From Dryocola sp. LX212 (lineage in GTDB: Bacteria > Pseudomonadota > Gammaproteobacteria > Enterobacterales > Enterobacteriaceae), in contig CP167917.1 in assembly GCA_041504365.1 (NCBI GenBank), positions 1,984,001 to 2,048,000 on the forward strand: a stretch of 64,000 nt of DNA, read 5' to 3'. The notes beneath the pieces were generated by a model, which worked only from the letters and a program-made list of their open reading frames with translations, made no database searches and was not told where the DNA came from. Made by a program: the position numbers and the translations under genes. Every line of letters starts with the position of its first letter. Position 1 is the stretch's first letter. Positions 1 to 9,520 of the stretch are shown here, piece by piece.

Positions 1-1022
1 GTCACCAGATAGCCTTTGGATTTCATCTCCTTGTAGTTTTCGGTGCGGCTGTCTACCGTTGGCCAGACGGAGACCATCGTTTCGATCCCCATTTCGCGAA
101 GCTCGCTGACCATTGCCTGCGGATCGGGCCAGTCGATAGGGTCGAAGCACCAGGTGCCCTGATTCGGCCAGTGGAAAAAGTCGATAACGATAACCGACAG
201 CGGCAGGTTGCGGCGCTGGTACTCGCGGGCGACATCCAGCACCTCTTGCTGGGTGCGATAACGCAGCTTGCACTGCCAGAAACCCGTCGCAAACTTCGGC
301 ATTGGCGGCGCTTTTCCCGTGGCCTCGGCGTACTGGCGGGTTATCTCGAGTGGGCTATCCCCTGCGGTGATCCAGTAGTCCATCTCTTCGCAGACCAGCG
401 CCTTCCACTGGGTGCCGTTCTTGGCAAAACTCGCTTCGCCAATCGCCGGGTTATTCCACAGCATGCCGTAGCCCAGGCTGGACTGCATGAAGGGCACGCT
501 GGCCTGGGAGTTACGCTGCGCCAGCTCCAGCGTGCAGCCTTTCAGATCCAGCCACGGTTGCTGGTATTGCCCCATGCCGTAGATTTTCTCATTTTTGGCC
601 GCCTCAAAGCGGACGGTGAGCTGATATTTCCCGCCCGGATTGGGCTTAAATTCCCGACCATCGAGCTTCAGCGCGCTGATATATTTATCCTGGCTCTTTT
701 CCGTCGCGCCAATGCCTACGGTGGAGCGCTGGCGCCACATCTCTTCAAGCAGCAGTGCGCCGTGCTGGTTGTGGAAAGCCAGCTGGCCCTTGCTGTTAAC
801 GGTGGCGGAGAGATTGCCGTTGCGGATGGTCAGCGACTCTTTTCCTTCGCTGATGCTCGCCTGCTGTGAAGTTACAGGTAACAGCGCCCAGAGATTTTCA
901 GAGAATGCGCCGCGCTGCGTTGCCCGCACGCGCAGGCTGTTTTTACCCCAGGGTTCGATTCGCAGCGTCTGCCGGTCAAAATGCCACTCGATAGCGTTGT
1001 CGCGTTTAAATAATTCACTCAT
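1..1022 (-). CDS. Glycoside hydrolase family 31 (alpha-xylosidase/alpha-glucosidase type), partial
   Basis: Only the N-terminal 340 or so codons are inside the window; the gene runs off the left edge. The start MSELFKRDN follows an AAGGAG ribosome site 19 bases after the transporter stop, so the two genes form one operon. The visible part has the GH31 N-terminal beta-sandwich and the entry to the barrel, with VIVIDFFHWPNQGTWCFDP at about residues 272-290. The catalytic Asp motif lies beyond the edge, so activity cannot be judged. There is no signal peptide, so a cytoplasmic enzyme acting on an imported alpha-glycoside (isoprimeverose-like or maltose-like) is likely. Whether the substrate is an alpha-xyloside or an alpha-glucoside is not decidable here. 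Confidence 0.85.
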   Translation of the reverse strand, partial: MSELFKRDNAIEWHFDRQTLRIEPWGKNSLRVRATQRGAFSENLWALLPVTSQQASISEGKESLTIRNGNLSATVNSKGQLAFHNQHGALLLEEMWRQRSTVGIGATEKSQDKYISALKLDGREFKPNPGGKYQLTVRFEAAKNEKIYGMGQYQQPWLDLKGCTLELAQRNSQASVPFMQSSLGYGMLWNNPAIGEASFAKNGTQWKALVCEEMDYWITAGDSPLEITRQYAEATGKAPPMPKFATGFWQCKLRYRTQQEVLDVAREYQRRNLPLSVIVIDFFHWPNQGTWCFDPIDWPDPQAMVSELREMGIETMVSVWPTVDSRTENYKEMKSKGYLV

Positions 1023-1041
1023 GACCTACTCCTTAAATTCT

Positions 1042-2373
1042 TCAGGCATTTTGTTTGGCAAGATTAATTTCGTGCATCACGCTGTCGTCAAGTTTGTACC
1101 AGCGCAGCATGACGAAAGCGGCGAGGGAAAGTATTCCTGGCACGACGGTAAATAATGAAATAATGCACAGCAGGGCAGTGCTATTTTGCATATCGGCATG
1201 GGCGACGTAGCCGCTAAATCCTAATGTCCAGCCAACAATAGCTCCGCTTAATGCCATGCCTAATTTCAGCACGGCCAGTAAAGTTGAAAAGACAATGCCG
1301 TCCATTCTTTTACCCTGCTTCCATTCGCCGTAATCCGCCACGTCCGCCATCATTACCCACATTAATGTTGTGGTGCATTGATAGAAGGTGGAAATAATAA
1401 ATGTCATTACGACCAGCACAATAACCAGTTTGGGCGCGAAGAACAGCGCGATGCTTAATACACCTGCCAGCACCGAACAGGTGCCAAACATCTGCACTTT
1501 GTTATATTTGCGAGTAAGCTGTTTTGCCATTGCGCTGCCTGCCGCTTTACCGGCGATATGCGCGCCCAGCAGCCACATAAACCAGCTGGCGCTGCCAAGA
1601 TAGTAGGTGACGTAGTACATCATGGCGCCCAGACGAATAACGCCGAAGCCGATGTTGGTCAGCACCAGCATGGCTACGATGCGCCACTGATCGTTGGCGA
1701 ATAAGTCCTTTAAATCGCTGAGGTAATTGGAGTGAGAGGCGGGAGCTTTGATGCGCTCGCGGGTGTTGGCGAAGCAGATCCAGAACATCACCACCGCAAG
1801 TGCTGCCATAATTCCCATTGCCATGCGGTAGCCGGAAAGCTTATCGTCGCCGCCAAGCCAGGTCGCCAGCGGCATCATCAGGAAGGTCGACATCGCCCCG
1901 CCCAGGGTCGCCAGAAAGAAGCGGTATGACTGCAAAGAAATACGCTGTTCGTTGCTGGAAGTGATCACCGCCCCCATAGAACAGTAGGGGATATTAATCG
2001 CCGTATACATTAGCATCATGAAAGAATAACTGACGCTGGCGAAGATCATTTTGCCGGTGAGCGATAAAGATTCCGGCACGGCATAGGTCAGCAGACAGCT
2101 AATGCCAAAGGGCAGGGCCAGCCATAATAAATAAGGGCGGAATTTACCCCATTTTGTCCGGGTATTATCCGCGAGATAACCCATTGCTGGATCGATAATG
2201 GCATCTATGGATCGTGCCAGTAAAAACATGGTGCCGACGAAGGCCGCCGGTAATCCTACAACATCGGTATAATAGAATGTCAGGAAAATAATGACGTTAT
2301 CCAGGCCAATATGGCTGGCCATATCCCCGAGACCGTAGCTTATTTTTTCCTTCAGGGTAATCTTTTCTTTCAT
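1042..2373 (-). CDS. GPH-family sugar:cation symporter (YicJ/XynP-like)
   Basis: A 443-residue polytopic inner-membrane protein of the glycoside-pentoside-hexuronide:cation symporter family. The family signature DPAMGYLADNTRTKWGKFRP is at residues 61-80. It is the first gene of an operon with the GH31 glycosidase, the same arrangement as yicJ-yicI in E. coli, so it probably imports the glycoside the hydrolase cleaves. It is a paralog of the symporter at 56194-57588, with long stretches of similarity in the N-terminal half. The upstream region carries three TACCGGTA-type sites that could be LacI-family operators. The function as a symporter is secure; the substrate is inferred. Confidence 0.88.
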   Translation of the reverse strand: MKEKITLKEKISYGLGDMASHIGLDNVIIFLTFYYTDVVGLPAAFVGTMFLLARSIDAIIDPAMGYLADNTRTKWGKFRPYLLWLALPFGISCLLTYAVPESLSLTGKMIFASVSYSFMMLMYTAINIPYCSMGAVITSSNEQRISLQSYRFFLATLGGAMSTFLMMPLATWLGGDDKLSGYRMAMGIMAALAVVMFWICFANTRERIKAPASHSNYLSDLKDLFANDQWRIVAMLVLTNIGFGVIRLGAMMYYVTYYLGSASWFMWLLGAHIAGKAAGSAMAKQLTRKYNKVQMFGTCSVLAGVLSIALFFAPKLVIVLVVMTFIISTFYQCTTTLMWVMMADVADYGEWKQGKRMDGIVFSTLLAVLKLGMALSGAIVGWTLGFSGYVAHADMQNSTALLCIISLFTVVPGILSLAAFVMLRWYKLDDSVMHEINLAKQNA

Positions 2374-2415
2374 TTTCTGCGCCTGTGGTGGTGGGGTGAA
2401 AATAAAATGATGCTT

Positions 2416-2510
2416 TACCGGTATTCATCATTGACCAGAGCGATCAGAAGGGGCAATTGCGAGATCTTGTACCGGTGTTGTGAGAATTGCTTTTTGTGAT
2501 ACCGGTAACA
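2416..2510. promoter_or_regulatory. Three TACCGGTA-core candidate LacI-family operators
   Basis: The core TACCGGTA occurs at 2416-2423 and 2500-2507, and TACCGGTG at 2470-2477. The last full site reads TGATACCGGTAACA, nearly palindromic. Central CG palindromes of this kind are typical of GntR/IdnR/AscG-class LacI regulators. The sites sit 40-135 bases upstream of the symporter start in the gap to astE, so control of the glycosidase operon is the natural reading. The cognate regulator is not known: it may lie to the left of the window or be the LacI protein at 46934. Confidence 0.45.
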
Positions 2511-2670
2511 GTGCGCGGGGATCTGCAGCGTGAAAGTTGCAGATTTCCGGCAGCCTTTGCTTTTATCTGCAAATAACACTACTAAAATCAGGTATATCAG
2601 CTTACTGTTTTGAACCTATAATTTACTGAGTGGACAATTTACCCACCCATTCGGTCATTCAGGAGGCAAA

Positions 2671-3636
2671 ATGCTGGATTTTCTGGCGCAGACCCTGGCG
2701 GGGAAAGCGCCAAAGCAAACGGAAGGAAAGAATGCCCACCTTAGCTGGCAGTGGTGCGATGAGGGCATTTTAACGCTCACGCCGCTTATGCCGGTGGAAA
2801 AAGCGCTGGTGATCTCGGCTGGCGTGCACGGTAACGAAACCGCACCGGTCGAAATCCTTGCGGAGCTGGTGGATGATCTACTGGCGGGCAGGCTGGCCTT
2901 GCAGTGGCGCCTGCTGGTGATCCTCGGCAACCCGGCGGCACTGCGCAGTAATAAGCGCTATATGCATAGCGACATGAACCGCATGTTCGGTGGGCGTTGG
3001 CAGCAGTTCCCGGAAAGCATTGAGACCCAGCGGGCGGGACGCCTGGAGCATGCCCTTGAGCTGTTCTGGTCTCAGGGGGATGAAACCATTCTCTGGCATC
3101 TGGATATGCATACCGCTATCCGCAGCTCGTACCATCCTCGTTTCGGCGTGCTGCCCGTGCGTCCGCTTCCTTATGATGAAGCCTTCCTTGCATGGCTCGG
3201 CTGCGCTGGGCTGCAGGCGCTGGTGTTCCATAAGGCTCCGGGAGGCACCTTCACCCATTTCAGCAGCGAGCACTTTACCGCGCTGAGCTGTACGCTGGAG
3301 TTAGGCAAGGCGCAGCCGTTCGGCGAAAACGATCTCAGCCAGTTTGGGGTCACCAAAGCGGCGCTGAGCGCGCTGCTGACCGGAGGAGAGGTGCCGGTAG
3401 CGGAAGCCGAGCCGCTGCGCTATGAGGTAGCCCAGCAAATTACCCGGCTTTCTGACTCCTTCGTACTGCATATGGGCGCGCAGACGCAAAACTTCACCGC
3501 CTTCCCGAAGGACACGCTGCTGGCAGAAGATGGCAATACGCGTTACGTAGTGAAAGAAGATAAGGAATTTGTTTTATTCCCTAATCCAGACGTTGCGCCG
3601 GGCCTGCGGGCAGGATTAATGCTCAGGGAAATATAA
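2671..3636 (+). CDS. astE: Succinylglutamate desuccinylase AstE
   Basis: This is the last enzyme of the arginine succinyltransferase pathway; it hydrolyses N-succinylglutamate to glutamate and succinate. The 321-residue protein follows E. coli AstE (322 residues) along its whole length. Zinc-site motif HGNE is at residues 53-56, the third ligand His147 lies in LDMHTAIR, and the probable catalytic Glu is in [14 protein letters not shown] just before the ATG fixes the start. In E. coli astE is the fifth gene of astCADBE; here no ast gene precedes it. A divergent glycosidase operon occupies that side, about 300 bases away, so it must have its own promoter or be poorly expressed. Confidence 0.95.
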   Translation: MLDFLAQTLAGKAPKQTEGKNAHLSWQWCDEGILTLTPLMPVEKALVISAGVHGNETAPVEILAELVDDLLAGRLALQWRLLVILGNPAALRSNKRYMHSDMNRMFGGRWQQFPESIETQRAGRLEHALELFWSQGDETILWHLDMHTAIRSSYHPRFGVLPVRPLPYDEAFLAWLGCAGLQALVFHKAPGGTFTHFSSEHFTALSCTLELGKAQPFGENDLSQFGVTKAALSALLTGGEVPVAEAEPLRYEVAQQITRLSDSFVLHMGAQTQNFTAFPKDTLLAEDGNTRYVVKEDKEFVLFPNPDVAPGLRAGLMLREI

Positions 3637-3642
3637 AAACAG

Positions 3643-3665
3643 GGCTCTCAGGGACGGGAGCCAGT
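3643..3665 (+). terminator. Possible weak terminator after astE
   Basis: The inverted repeat GGCTC...GAGCC begins 7 bases after the astE stop and is followed by only a short, interrupted T stretch. Termination is plausible but weak. Confidence 0.4.
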
Positions 3666-3809
3666 ATTTTCCCCGATCGCTTAGAAATATACAGACAATT
3701 CCTAGCCTGCTGCTTTCTTCAGCGGTAAAATTACTATACACTTTCTCCATTATTCCTTGAAAATCAGTTTATTGATATATTTTGTAGCAATAATCCCCGC
3801 CTTAATCCT

Positions 3810-3829
3810 TATTTTCTCCATAATTGATG
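3810..3829 (+). promoter_or_regulatory. BaeR box upstream of spy
   Basis: ATTTTCTCCATAATTGAT matches the published E. coli BaeR-box consensus TTTTTCTCCATDATTGGC at 15 of 18 positions. It lies about 135 bases before the spy start. In E. coli spy is strongly induced by BaeSR and CpxAR. The rest of the 3637-3963 gap is AT-rich promoter DNA with no gene. Confidence 0.7.
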
Positions 3830-3963
3830 CGTCATTATTTTTTATACTTGCAATGCTTTACTCCGGCAATCTACTCCTTGACGATTGACCCCGTAAACTC
3901 AATCTCGTCAACACGGCAAACCAGTCGTGAAAAGAAATAAATTAAATGAGAAGGATAAAAAAC

Positions 3964-4452
3964 ATGCGTAAATTAACAGCTCTCTTTGTTGCTTCAACTC
4001 TGGCTCTGGGCGCAGCGAACCTGGCTCATGCGGCAGACACAACGACCACCACTGCGGCGAAAACCGACGCGCCGATGATGCATCATAAAGGCATGCGCGG
4101 CGGCCACCACGACATGATGTTTAAGGACCTGAACCTGACCGACGCGCAGAAACAGCAGGTGCGCGATATCATGAAAGCGCAGCGTGGCAAAATGGAGCGT
4201 CCTTCATTAGATGAGCGTCGTGCGGCACATAGCATTATCGCCAGCGACAGCTTCGATAAAGCGAAGGCTGAGGCACAGATCGACAAAATGGCCGAGCAGA
4301 ACAAGGCTCGCATGCTGGCCCACATGGAAACTCAGAATAAGATCTACAACATTCTGACCCCGGAGCAGAAAAAGCAGTTTAATGCCAATTTTGAGAAGCG
4401 TCTGACAGAACGTCACGCCCATGAAGGTAAAATGCCAACCGATCAGCAATAA
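3964..4452 (+). CDS. spy: Periplasmic chaperone Spy
   Basis: ATP-independent periplasmic chaperone induced by envelope stress. The protein is 162 residues (E. coli 161). It has a signal peptide MRKLTALFVASTLALGAANLAHA cut after HA (residue 23), a His/Met-rich N-terminal arm (MMHHKGMRGGHHDMM), and two LTxxQ motifs, LTDAQKQQ and LTPEQKKQ, that define the family with CpxP. I chose the ATG at 3964, not the upstream in-frame ATG at 3946, because the AGAAGGA ribosome site overlaps the latter and the signal peptide begins here. A BaeR box lies upstream and a very strong hairpin follows. Confidence 0.95.
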   Translation: MRKLTALFVASTLALGAANLAHAADTTTTTAAKTDAPMMHHKGMRGGHHDMMFKDLNLTDAQKQQVRDIMKAQRGKMERPSLDERRAAHSIIASDSFDKAKAEAQIDKMAEQNKARMLAHMETQNKIYNILTPEQKKQFNANFEKRLTERHAHEGKMPTDQQ

Positions 4453-4470
4453 TCGATCGACTGGCTTAAG

Positions 4471-4527
4471 ACCGCCGGTCCTGTCCACAAAGCGTTATCG
4501 CTGTGGACAGGACCGGCGGTTTTCTTT
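4471..4527. terminator. Bidirectional terminator with a 19-bp perfect stem
   Basis: Positions 4471-4489 and 4502-4520 form a perfect 19-bp inverted repeat around a 12-base loop. It is followed by TTTTCTTTTTT on the plus strand and preceded by purines that give a weaker T tract on the minus strand. It separates convergent spy and hutG. Confidence 0.9.
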
Positions 4528-4528
4528 T

Positions 4529-5326
4529 TTATGCAATCTGCTGGGCGCTGCTCATCATGGCGCTGATAAGCTGTTCAAGCAGCGGCCGCAGTGCGTTTGC
4601 CCGCTCTTCGCGATAGCCGAACGGCGGCTGCTCATCCATATAATTACGCTGTGCCAGCTCCAGCTGAACGGCATGCACGCCCTGCGCCGGGTTGCCGTAG
4701 GCGCGGGTAATGTATCCCCCTTTGAACCGCCCGTTGACGACCCAGCTGTATTGCTGCTGGCTGGCCATACGGGCGACCAGGTGCTCCTCAATCAGCGCAT
4801 CGCAGCTGCGCCCTCCGTGGGTGCCGAGGTTTAAGTCAGGCAGCGTTCCCTCGAACAGGCGCGGAATGCGGCTGGCGATAGAGTGCGCATCAAACAGCAG
4901 CGCATAACCGTACTCCGCTTTTAGTCGCTCAAGTTCATCCCGGAGCTGCTGATGATACGGTAGCCAGACGGCGTCCAGGGCGGCCTGACGCTGCCGCGCA
5001 TCCGGAGTCTTGCCGGGCATAAAAGTGGCTGAGCCATCAAACAGCGTATCCGGGAAAAGCCCGGTAGTGGCGGTGGTATAGAGCGGTTTGTCATCTGACG
5101 GGCGGTTCAGGTCGATGACCATGCGGGAGTAGTTGCCCACCAGCACGCTTGCGCCAAGGGAGCGAACAAAATTATACAGTGCGGGAATGTGCCAGTCGGT
5201 ATCCGGCAACGTGCGGGCAGCTTCGCTCAGGCCTGCCTCAACATCTGGCGTTAATGCCGTACCCGCGTGGGGAATACTGACCAGAAGCGGCAGTTTCCCT
5301 TTGCTAAATTCAAAGGCTGCTTTCAC
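4529..5326 (-). CDS. hutG: N-formylglutamate deformylase HutG
   Basis: Last step of the five-enzyme histidine pathway: N-formylglutamate to glutamate plus formate. The protein is 265 residues, of the N-formylglutamate amidohydrolase family (FGase), with the characteristic SIPHAG motif at about residues 18-23, HSI in [13 protein letters not shown], and LGTHGGRSC. It is not the arginase-like formiminoglutamase that Salmonella and Klebsiella call HutG. Its start overlaps the end of hutI by 17 bases, so the pair is translationally coupled. The presence of hutF next door confirms the deformylase route. Confidence 0.93.
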   Translation of the reverse strand: MKAAFEFSKGKLPLLVSIPHAGTALTPDVEAGLSEAARTLPDTDWHIPALYNFVRSLGASVLVGNYSRMVIDLNRPSDDKPLYTTATTGLFPDTLFDGSATFMPGKTPDARQRQAALDAVWLPYHQQLRDELERLKAEYGYALLFDAHSIASRIPRLFEGTLPDLNLGTHGGRSCDALIEEHLVARMASQQQYSWVVNGRFKGGYITRAYGNPAQGVHAVQLELAQRNYMDEQPPFGYREERANALRPLLEQLISAMMSSAQQIA

Positions 5327-6539
5327 GTCTCTCTCCCTGATAAATCACGGTGCAGGGCAATTGCCCCCCTAACCAATAGACCAGTTCGGCAGGACGCGCC
5401 ACGGGCCAGTGCACAAAGTTGGCAATTTTGCCGGTCTCGAGGCTGCCATGGCTGGCCTGAATGCCCAAAGCCTGCGCCGCGTGGATCGTCACGCCTGCCA
5501 GCGCTTCCTCCGGCGTCAGGCCAAATAGCGTACAGGCCATGTTAAGCATCAAACGCAACGACAGCGCGGGCGAGGTGCCCGGATTAGCATCGCTGGCGAC
5601 TGCCATGGGAACGCTATGCCGGCGAAAATCCGCCACCGGAGGAAGCTGCTTTTCGCGCAGCAGATAAAAAGCGCCGGGCAGCAGGACGGCAACCGTTCCG
5701 CTTTCGGCCATCGCTATGGCGTCCGCTTCGGTGGCGTATTCGAGGTGATCGGCTGAAAGGGCATCAAATCCTGCGGCCAGGCTACTCCCCGCCAGCGGCG
5801 ATAGCTGCTCGGCATGAAGCTTAACCGGCAGTCCAAGTTCCCGGGCCGCCGTGAAGACCCGCGCGGTCTGGGTCGGGCTGAACGCCAGATGTTCGCAAAA
5901 GGCATCGACGGCATCGGCGAGCTTTTCCTGGGCGACGCGCGGCAGCAGCTGGTTGCAGACAACCTCAATCCACCCATCGCCGTCGCCGTTGAACTCAGGC
6001 GGGATCGCGTGGGCCGCCAGGCAGGTGGCGTAGACCTCCACCGGCTCCTGCTCGCCCAGCCTGCGGATGACGCGTAGCATTTTAATCTCATTGTCGATAT
6101 CCAGCCCGTAGCCGGACTTTATCTCTACGCTTGTCACCCCCTCCGCCAGCAGAGGCTTCAGCCGCCGTCGGGCAGAGGCCAGCAGCTCATCTTCGCTCGC
6201 GGCCCTGGTCGCCTTCACCGTGGAGATAATGCCGCCGCCTTCGGCTGCGATCTGCGCATAGCTTACGCCGTTAAGACGTTTTTCAAACTCCGCGCTGCGG
6301 TTGCCGCCAAAGACGAGGTGGGTGTGGCAGTCAATAAACCCCGGTAGCACAATGCCGCCCTCAAAGCGATGATATTCGACGGCGTGGATTTCCGGCATTT
6401 CCGCTTTCGGGCCGATCCAGAGGATTTTACCGCGCAGCACGGCGAGCGCCCCGTCTTCAATGGCGTGGTACTGGCCTGCCCGCAGGGTGACAAAGGTGGC
6501 ACCGCTCCACAGGCTGTCGCAGGTAAGGGGAGGGGACAT
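5310..6539 (-). CDS. hutI: Imidazolonepropionase HutI
   Basis: Third step of histidine breakdown: hydrolyses 4-imidazolone-5-propionate to N-formimino-L-glutamate in the cytoplasm. The protein is 409 residues, of the amidohydrolase superfamily, with metal ligands His72 and His74 in [12 protein letters not shown], a later metal His in [12 protein letters not shown] and the Asp of [10 protein letters not shown]. It is the first gene of the minus-strand hutI-hutG pair. A HutC operator lies 18 bases upstream of its start. Confidence 0.96.
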   Translation of the reverse strand: MSPPLTCDSLWSGATFVTLRAGQYHAIEDGALAVLRGKILWIGPKAEMPEIHAVEYHRFEGGIVLPGFIDCHTHLVFGGNRSAEFEKRLNGVSYAQIAAEGGGIISTVKATRAASEDELLASARRRLKPLLAEGVTSVEIKSGYGLDIDNEIKMLRVIRRLGEQEPVEVYATCLAAHAIPPEFNGDGDGWIEVVCNQLLPRVAQEKLADAVDAFCEHLAFSPTQTARVFTAARELGLPVKLHAEQLSPLAGSSLAAGFDALSADHLEYATEADAIAMAESGTVAVLLPGAFYLLREKQLPPVADFRRHSVPMAVASDANPGTSPALSLRLMLNMACTLFGLTPEEALAGVTIHAAQALGIQASHGSLETGKIANFVHWPVARPAELVYWLGGQLPCTVIYQGERRESSL

Positions 6540-6556
6540 GGCATGCTCCGGTCAGG

Positions 6557-6568
6557 TTGTATAGACAA
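6557..6568. promoter_or_regulatory. HutC operator between hutI and hutF
   Basis: TTGTATAGACAA matches the known HutC site core (TTGTATAGACAA / TTGTCTATACAA). The same sequence recurs inverted at 9521-9532 in front of hutH. It lies between divergent hutIG and hutF-ves, 18 bases before hutI, so one site can block the hutI promoter directly and probably the hutF promoter too. Confidence 0.85.
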
Positions 6569-6756
6569 TTGCATTCAACCTGGCACAGCATGCTAAATTC
6601 ATCAACAGTCGCCGGGTGTTTTGGTGACGCTGTTGCAGGATTTTGTCGAGGGCGACGCAAAAACGTTGGGCTGCCTTCCAGCAGACGATATATCTTTTGC
6701 GTCGGCGAAGATTTAACGCTAAATCATTGTCATCGTTATCAGAAGGAACCAAATCT

Positions 6757-8118
6757 ATGCCGGCATTTTTTGCTCCGATCGTGATGCTCCCGCAGGGCTG
6801 GGGACACAGCGTGCGTATTTCCGTCAGTGACGAGGGCGTGATAACCCATATCGAAGCAGGTGCCAGCGCGGAAAACGCCACGCTGCTGCCCGGCGTCGTT
6901 ATCCCCGGCATGGCCAATCTTCACTCCCATGCTTTTCAGCGGGCGATGGCGGGTCTGACCGAAGTGGCGGGTAACCCACAGGACAGTTTCTGGACGTGGC
7001 GCGAGCTGATGTACCGCATGGTTGAAAAGCTATCGCCGGAACAAATGGGGGCAATTGCCACCCGGCTGTACATTGACCTGCTGAAAGGGGGATACACTCA
7101 GGTTGCGGAATTTCACTATCTGCATCATGACGTTAATGGCAAACACTATCCGGCAGGCGATTTGATGCTACAGCAACTGGTGGTTGCTGCCGATAAGAGT
7201 GGTATCGGCCAGACGCTGCTGCCGGTGCTCTATAGCTACGCGGGATTTGGGGCGCAGCCTGCCCAGAGCGGGCAAAAACGCTTTATTCAGGATGTGGACA
7301 GGTATCTGCGTCAGCAGCAGGCGCTGGCGAAAGCGCTGCAAAACTATCCGCTCATCAACCAGGGGCTGTGCTTCCACTCGCTGCGCGCGGTGAAGCAGGA
7401 GCAAATGGAGGACGTGCTGGAGGCCAGCGACTTTCGCCTGCCGGTGCATCTCCACATTGCCGAGCAGGAAAAAGAGGTGGAAGACTGTCTGGCATGGAGC
7501 GGGGAGCGCCCGGTCAACTGGCTGTATAACCGTTTTGCGGTTGATGATCGCTGGTGCCTGATTCACGCCACCCACCTGGCGGCGGACGAGGTGACGCAAA
7601 TCGTTGAAAGCCGGGCGGTCGCGGGGCTTTGCCCGACAACCGAGGCTAATCTCGGCGACGGGATATTCCCGGCCAGCGATTTTATTGCCCGGGGCGGACA
7701 CTGGGGGATTGGCTCGGACAGCCACGTGTCGGTCAGCGCCAGGGAAGAGCTGCGCTGGCTGGAGTACGGACAGCGGCTCAGAGACCGCCGCCGTAACCGT
7801 ATTGTGCTGCCAGAGCTGCCGCAGGTTGGCGAAGTGCTGTGGCGGCAGGCGGTAGCGGGTGGGGCGCAGGCGTGCGGCGTTGCGCTTGGGGCTATCGCGC
7901 CGGGCTACCGCGCCGACTGGCTGGTGCTGGAAAAGGATGCATGGCTTACGCACGTAGAAGATTACGCCTTGATAAACCGCTGGCTGTTTGGCGGAGCACA
8001 AGAACACATTAAAGACGTGTGGGTCGCTGGAAGGCAGGTGATAACTGACGGGCAGCACCCACTCGATGAACAGAGCAATAGTCAATTTGCGCAGGTGATG
8101 CGCAGCCTCCAGGAGTAG
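6757..8118 (+). CDS. hutF: Formimidoylglutamate deiminase HutF
   Basis: Converts N-formimino-L-glutamate to N-formylglutamate and ammonia, the branch typical of Pseudomonas. The protein is 453 residues, of the amidohydrolase superfamily, with metal-site motif NLHSHAFQR (His56, His58), His in [10 protein letters not shown], His in LIHATHL and the Asp of GSDSHVSVS. An AGAAGGA site places the start at 6757; the frame is open further upstream but without a convincing ribosome site. The ves/hutD start follows only two bases after its stop, a tight operon. Confidence 0.95.
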   Translation: MPAFFAPIVMLPQGWGHSVRISVSDEGVITHIEAGASAENATLLPGVVIPGMANLHSHAFQRAMAGLTEVAGNPQDSFWTWRELMYRMVEKLSPEQMGAIATRLYIDLLKGGYTQVAEFHYLHHDVNGKHYPAGDLMLQQLVVAADKSGIGQTLLPVLYSYAGFGAQPAQSGQKRFIQDVDRYLRQQQALAKALQNYPLINQGLCFHSLRAVKQEQMEDVLEASDFRLPVHLHIAEQEKEVEDCLAWSGERPVNWLYNRFAVDDRWCLIHATHLAADEVTQIVESRAVAGLCPTTEANLGDGIFPASDFIARGGHWGIGSDSHVSVSAREELRWLEYGQRLRDRRRNRIVLPELPQVGEVLWRQAVAGGAQACGVALGAIAPGYRADWLVLEKDAWLTHVEDYALINRWLFGGAQEHIKDVWVAGRQVITDGQHPLDEQSNSQFAQVMRSLQE

Positions 8119-8120
8119 TA

Positions 8121-8666
8121 ATGGAATTTTTCGATATCCGGAAAGTGCCGGTCAGCCTCTGGCGCAACGGCGCCGGGGAAACCCGCGAGATCTGCTGCTT
8201 TCCCCCTGCCACACGCGATTTTAACTGGCGAGCGAGCATTGCCTCGATTGCCAGCAGCGGTGAGTTTTCTGCGTTTCCTCAGGTGGATCGGGTGATTACC
8301 CTGCTTGAGGGAGGGGAAGTCGTGCTGGACGGCGGCAGGGCATTTCGCCATACCCTCAGGAAGCATCAGCCGTTTGCCTTTGCGGGCGAACAGGCTGTGA
8401 AGGCGGAACTGACTCACGGTATGTCGATGGATTTCAACGTGATGACCCGCCGCGACCGCTGCCGGGCAAAGGTGCGCGTTGCCGATCGCACTTTCACCAC
8501 CTTTGCGCCACGGGGCGGCATTGTGTACGTGCTGAGCGGTGAGTGGCAGCTGGGGGATAAATTGCTCAAACCGGATCAGGGCGCATGGTGGCAGGAGGGC
8601 CGCCATACGCTGCGGCTGCTGAAACCGGAAGGGCAGCTGCTGTTCAGCGAAATTACCTATCTGTGA
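8121..8666 (+). CDS. ves: HutD/Ves family cupin-like protein
   Basis: The 181-residue protein is an obvious ortholog of E. coli Ves (MEYFDMRK... there, [20 protein letters not shown] here) and belongs to the HutD family, a double-stranded beta-helix fold. HutD proteins accompany hut operons and are thought to bind a pathway intermediate such as formylglutamate; no enzymatic step is assigned. It follows hutF by two bases, so here it is a working member of a hut operon. In E. coli ves stands alone at the same place between spy and cho. Its stop codon abuts that of convergent hutC with no bases between. Confidence 0.93.
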   Translation: MEFFDIRKVPVSLWRNGAGETREICCFPPATRDFNWRASIASIASSGEFSAFPQVDRVITLLEGGEVVLDGGRAFRHTLRKHQPFAFAGEQAVKAELTHGMSMDFNVMTRRDRCRAKVRVADRTFTTFAPRGGIVYVLSGEWQLGDKLLKPDQGAWWQEGRHTLRLLKPEGQLLFSEITYL

Positions 8667-9419
8667 TCACTGGCCGGTAAAGCTGCCCGTCAGCTGGTAG
8701 CGAGAGCCTGGGTACAGCAGCCGGGCTACCGTCACCACCTGCGAATGGTGCCAGGTGCGGCGGTTAACCAGCAGGCAGGGCTGGCGGTCGTTCACTTCCA
8801 GCAGGGTCTGCTGAGTTTTGTCGGCCAGCACAGCCTCCACCACGTGCTCTCCGGCGGTGAGAGGCGCAATCTGGCTAAGGTAGTGGTGCGGCGTAAACAG
8901 GCGGAAATCCTGCCTGAGATAATCTGCCGCCAGGGAGGGATTCACATAGCGCGACTCCAGCTGGACGGGCTGGTCGTTGTCGTAGTGCACCATTTGCGAA
9001 TAAAACAGCGCGTCACCCGGCCGGACGGAAAACGCCAGCGCCAGCTCTTCCGATGCCGCCACCTCTTCCAGCGCCACAACGTAGTTGCGATAGCGATGCC
9101 CACGCGCGGCGATCTCCTCGGCGATGCTGCGGACTTCCAGCATCGCGGTATGGCCCTTCAGCTCCGCCACAAATGTTCCGACCCCCTGCATCCGCACCAG
9201 CCAGCCTTCAGCCGTTAATTCCCGCAGCGCACGGTTAATCGTCATGCGGCTGACGTTCAGGGCGTTGACCAGCTCGGTTTCAGACGGCACACGTTGGTGC
9301 GGCTGCCAGACTCCGCTGCTGATCTGACTGATGATTGCCTGCTTGACGCGCAGATAAATAGGCGCGGGCAGGTCGCTGATGGCGGAGCGTAACTGCTCCA
9401 GAGGCTGCAGCTCAAACAT
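8667..9419 (-). CDS. hutC: Histidine utilization repressor HutC
   Basis: GntR-family repressor of the HutC subfamily, 250 residues. The N-terminal winged helix contains the recognition stretch VPSETELVNALNVSRMTINRALRELTAEG (residues about 44-72); the C-terminal UTRA domain binds urocanate in characterised homologs. It is divergent from hutH, with a HutC operator at 9521-9532 in the gap, so it probably represses hutHU and may limit itself. A second operator controls hutI/hutF. Urocanate as inducer is established for the family, not visible here. Confidence 0.95.
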   Translation of the reverse strand: MFELQPLEQLRSAISDLPAPIYLRVKQAIISQISSGVWQPHQRVPSETELVNALNVSRMTINRALRELTAEGWLVRMQGVGTFVAELKGHTAMLEVRSIAEEIAARGHRYRNYVVALEEVAASEELALAFSVRPGDALFYSQMVHYDNDQPVQLESRYVNPSLAADYLRQDFRLFTPHHYLSQIAPLTAGEHVVEAVLADKTQQTLLEVNDRQPCLLVNRRTWHHSQVVTVARLLYPGSRYQLTGSFTGQ

Positions 9420-9520
9420 GATTTGTCCTTGTAATTAGCAGGGTCCTGGCGAGATCCCGCTCACTGTTCGATAAAAATTCCCTGTGGCCGACTGGCGGGA
9501 CTTTTGGTTTGTTAGTTAAC

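Noticed and set aside
7168-8085. Open frame of 305 codons on the minus strand
   Set aside because: Antisense shadow of hutF, without recognisable domain.
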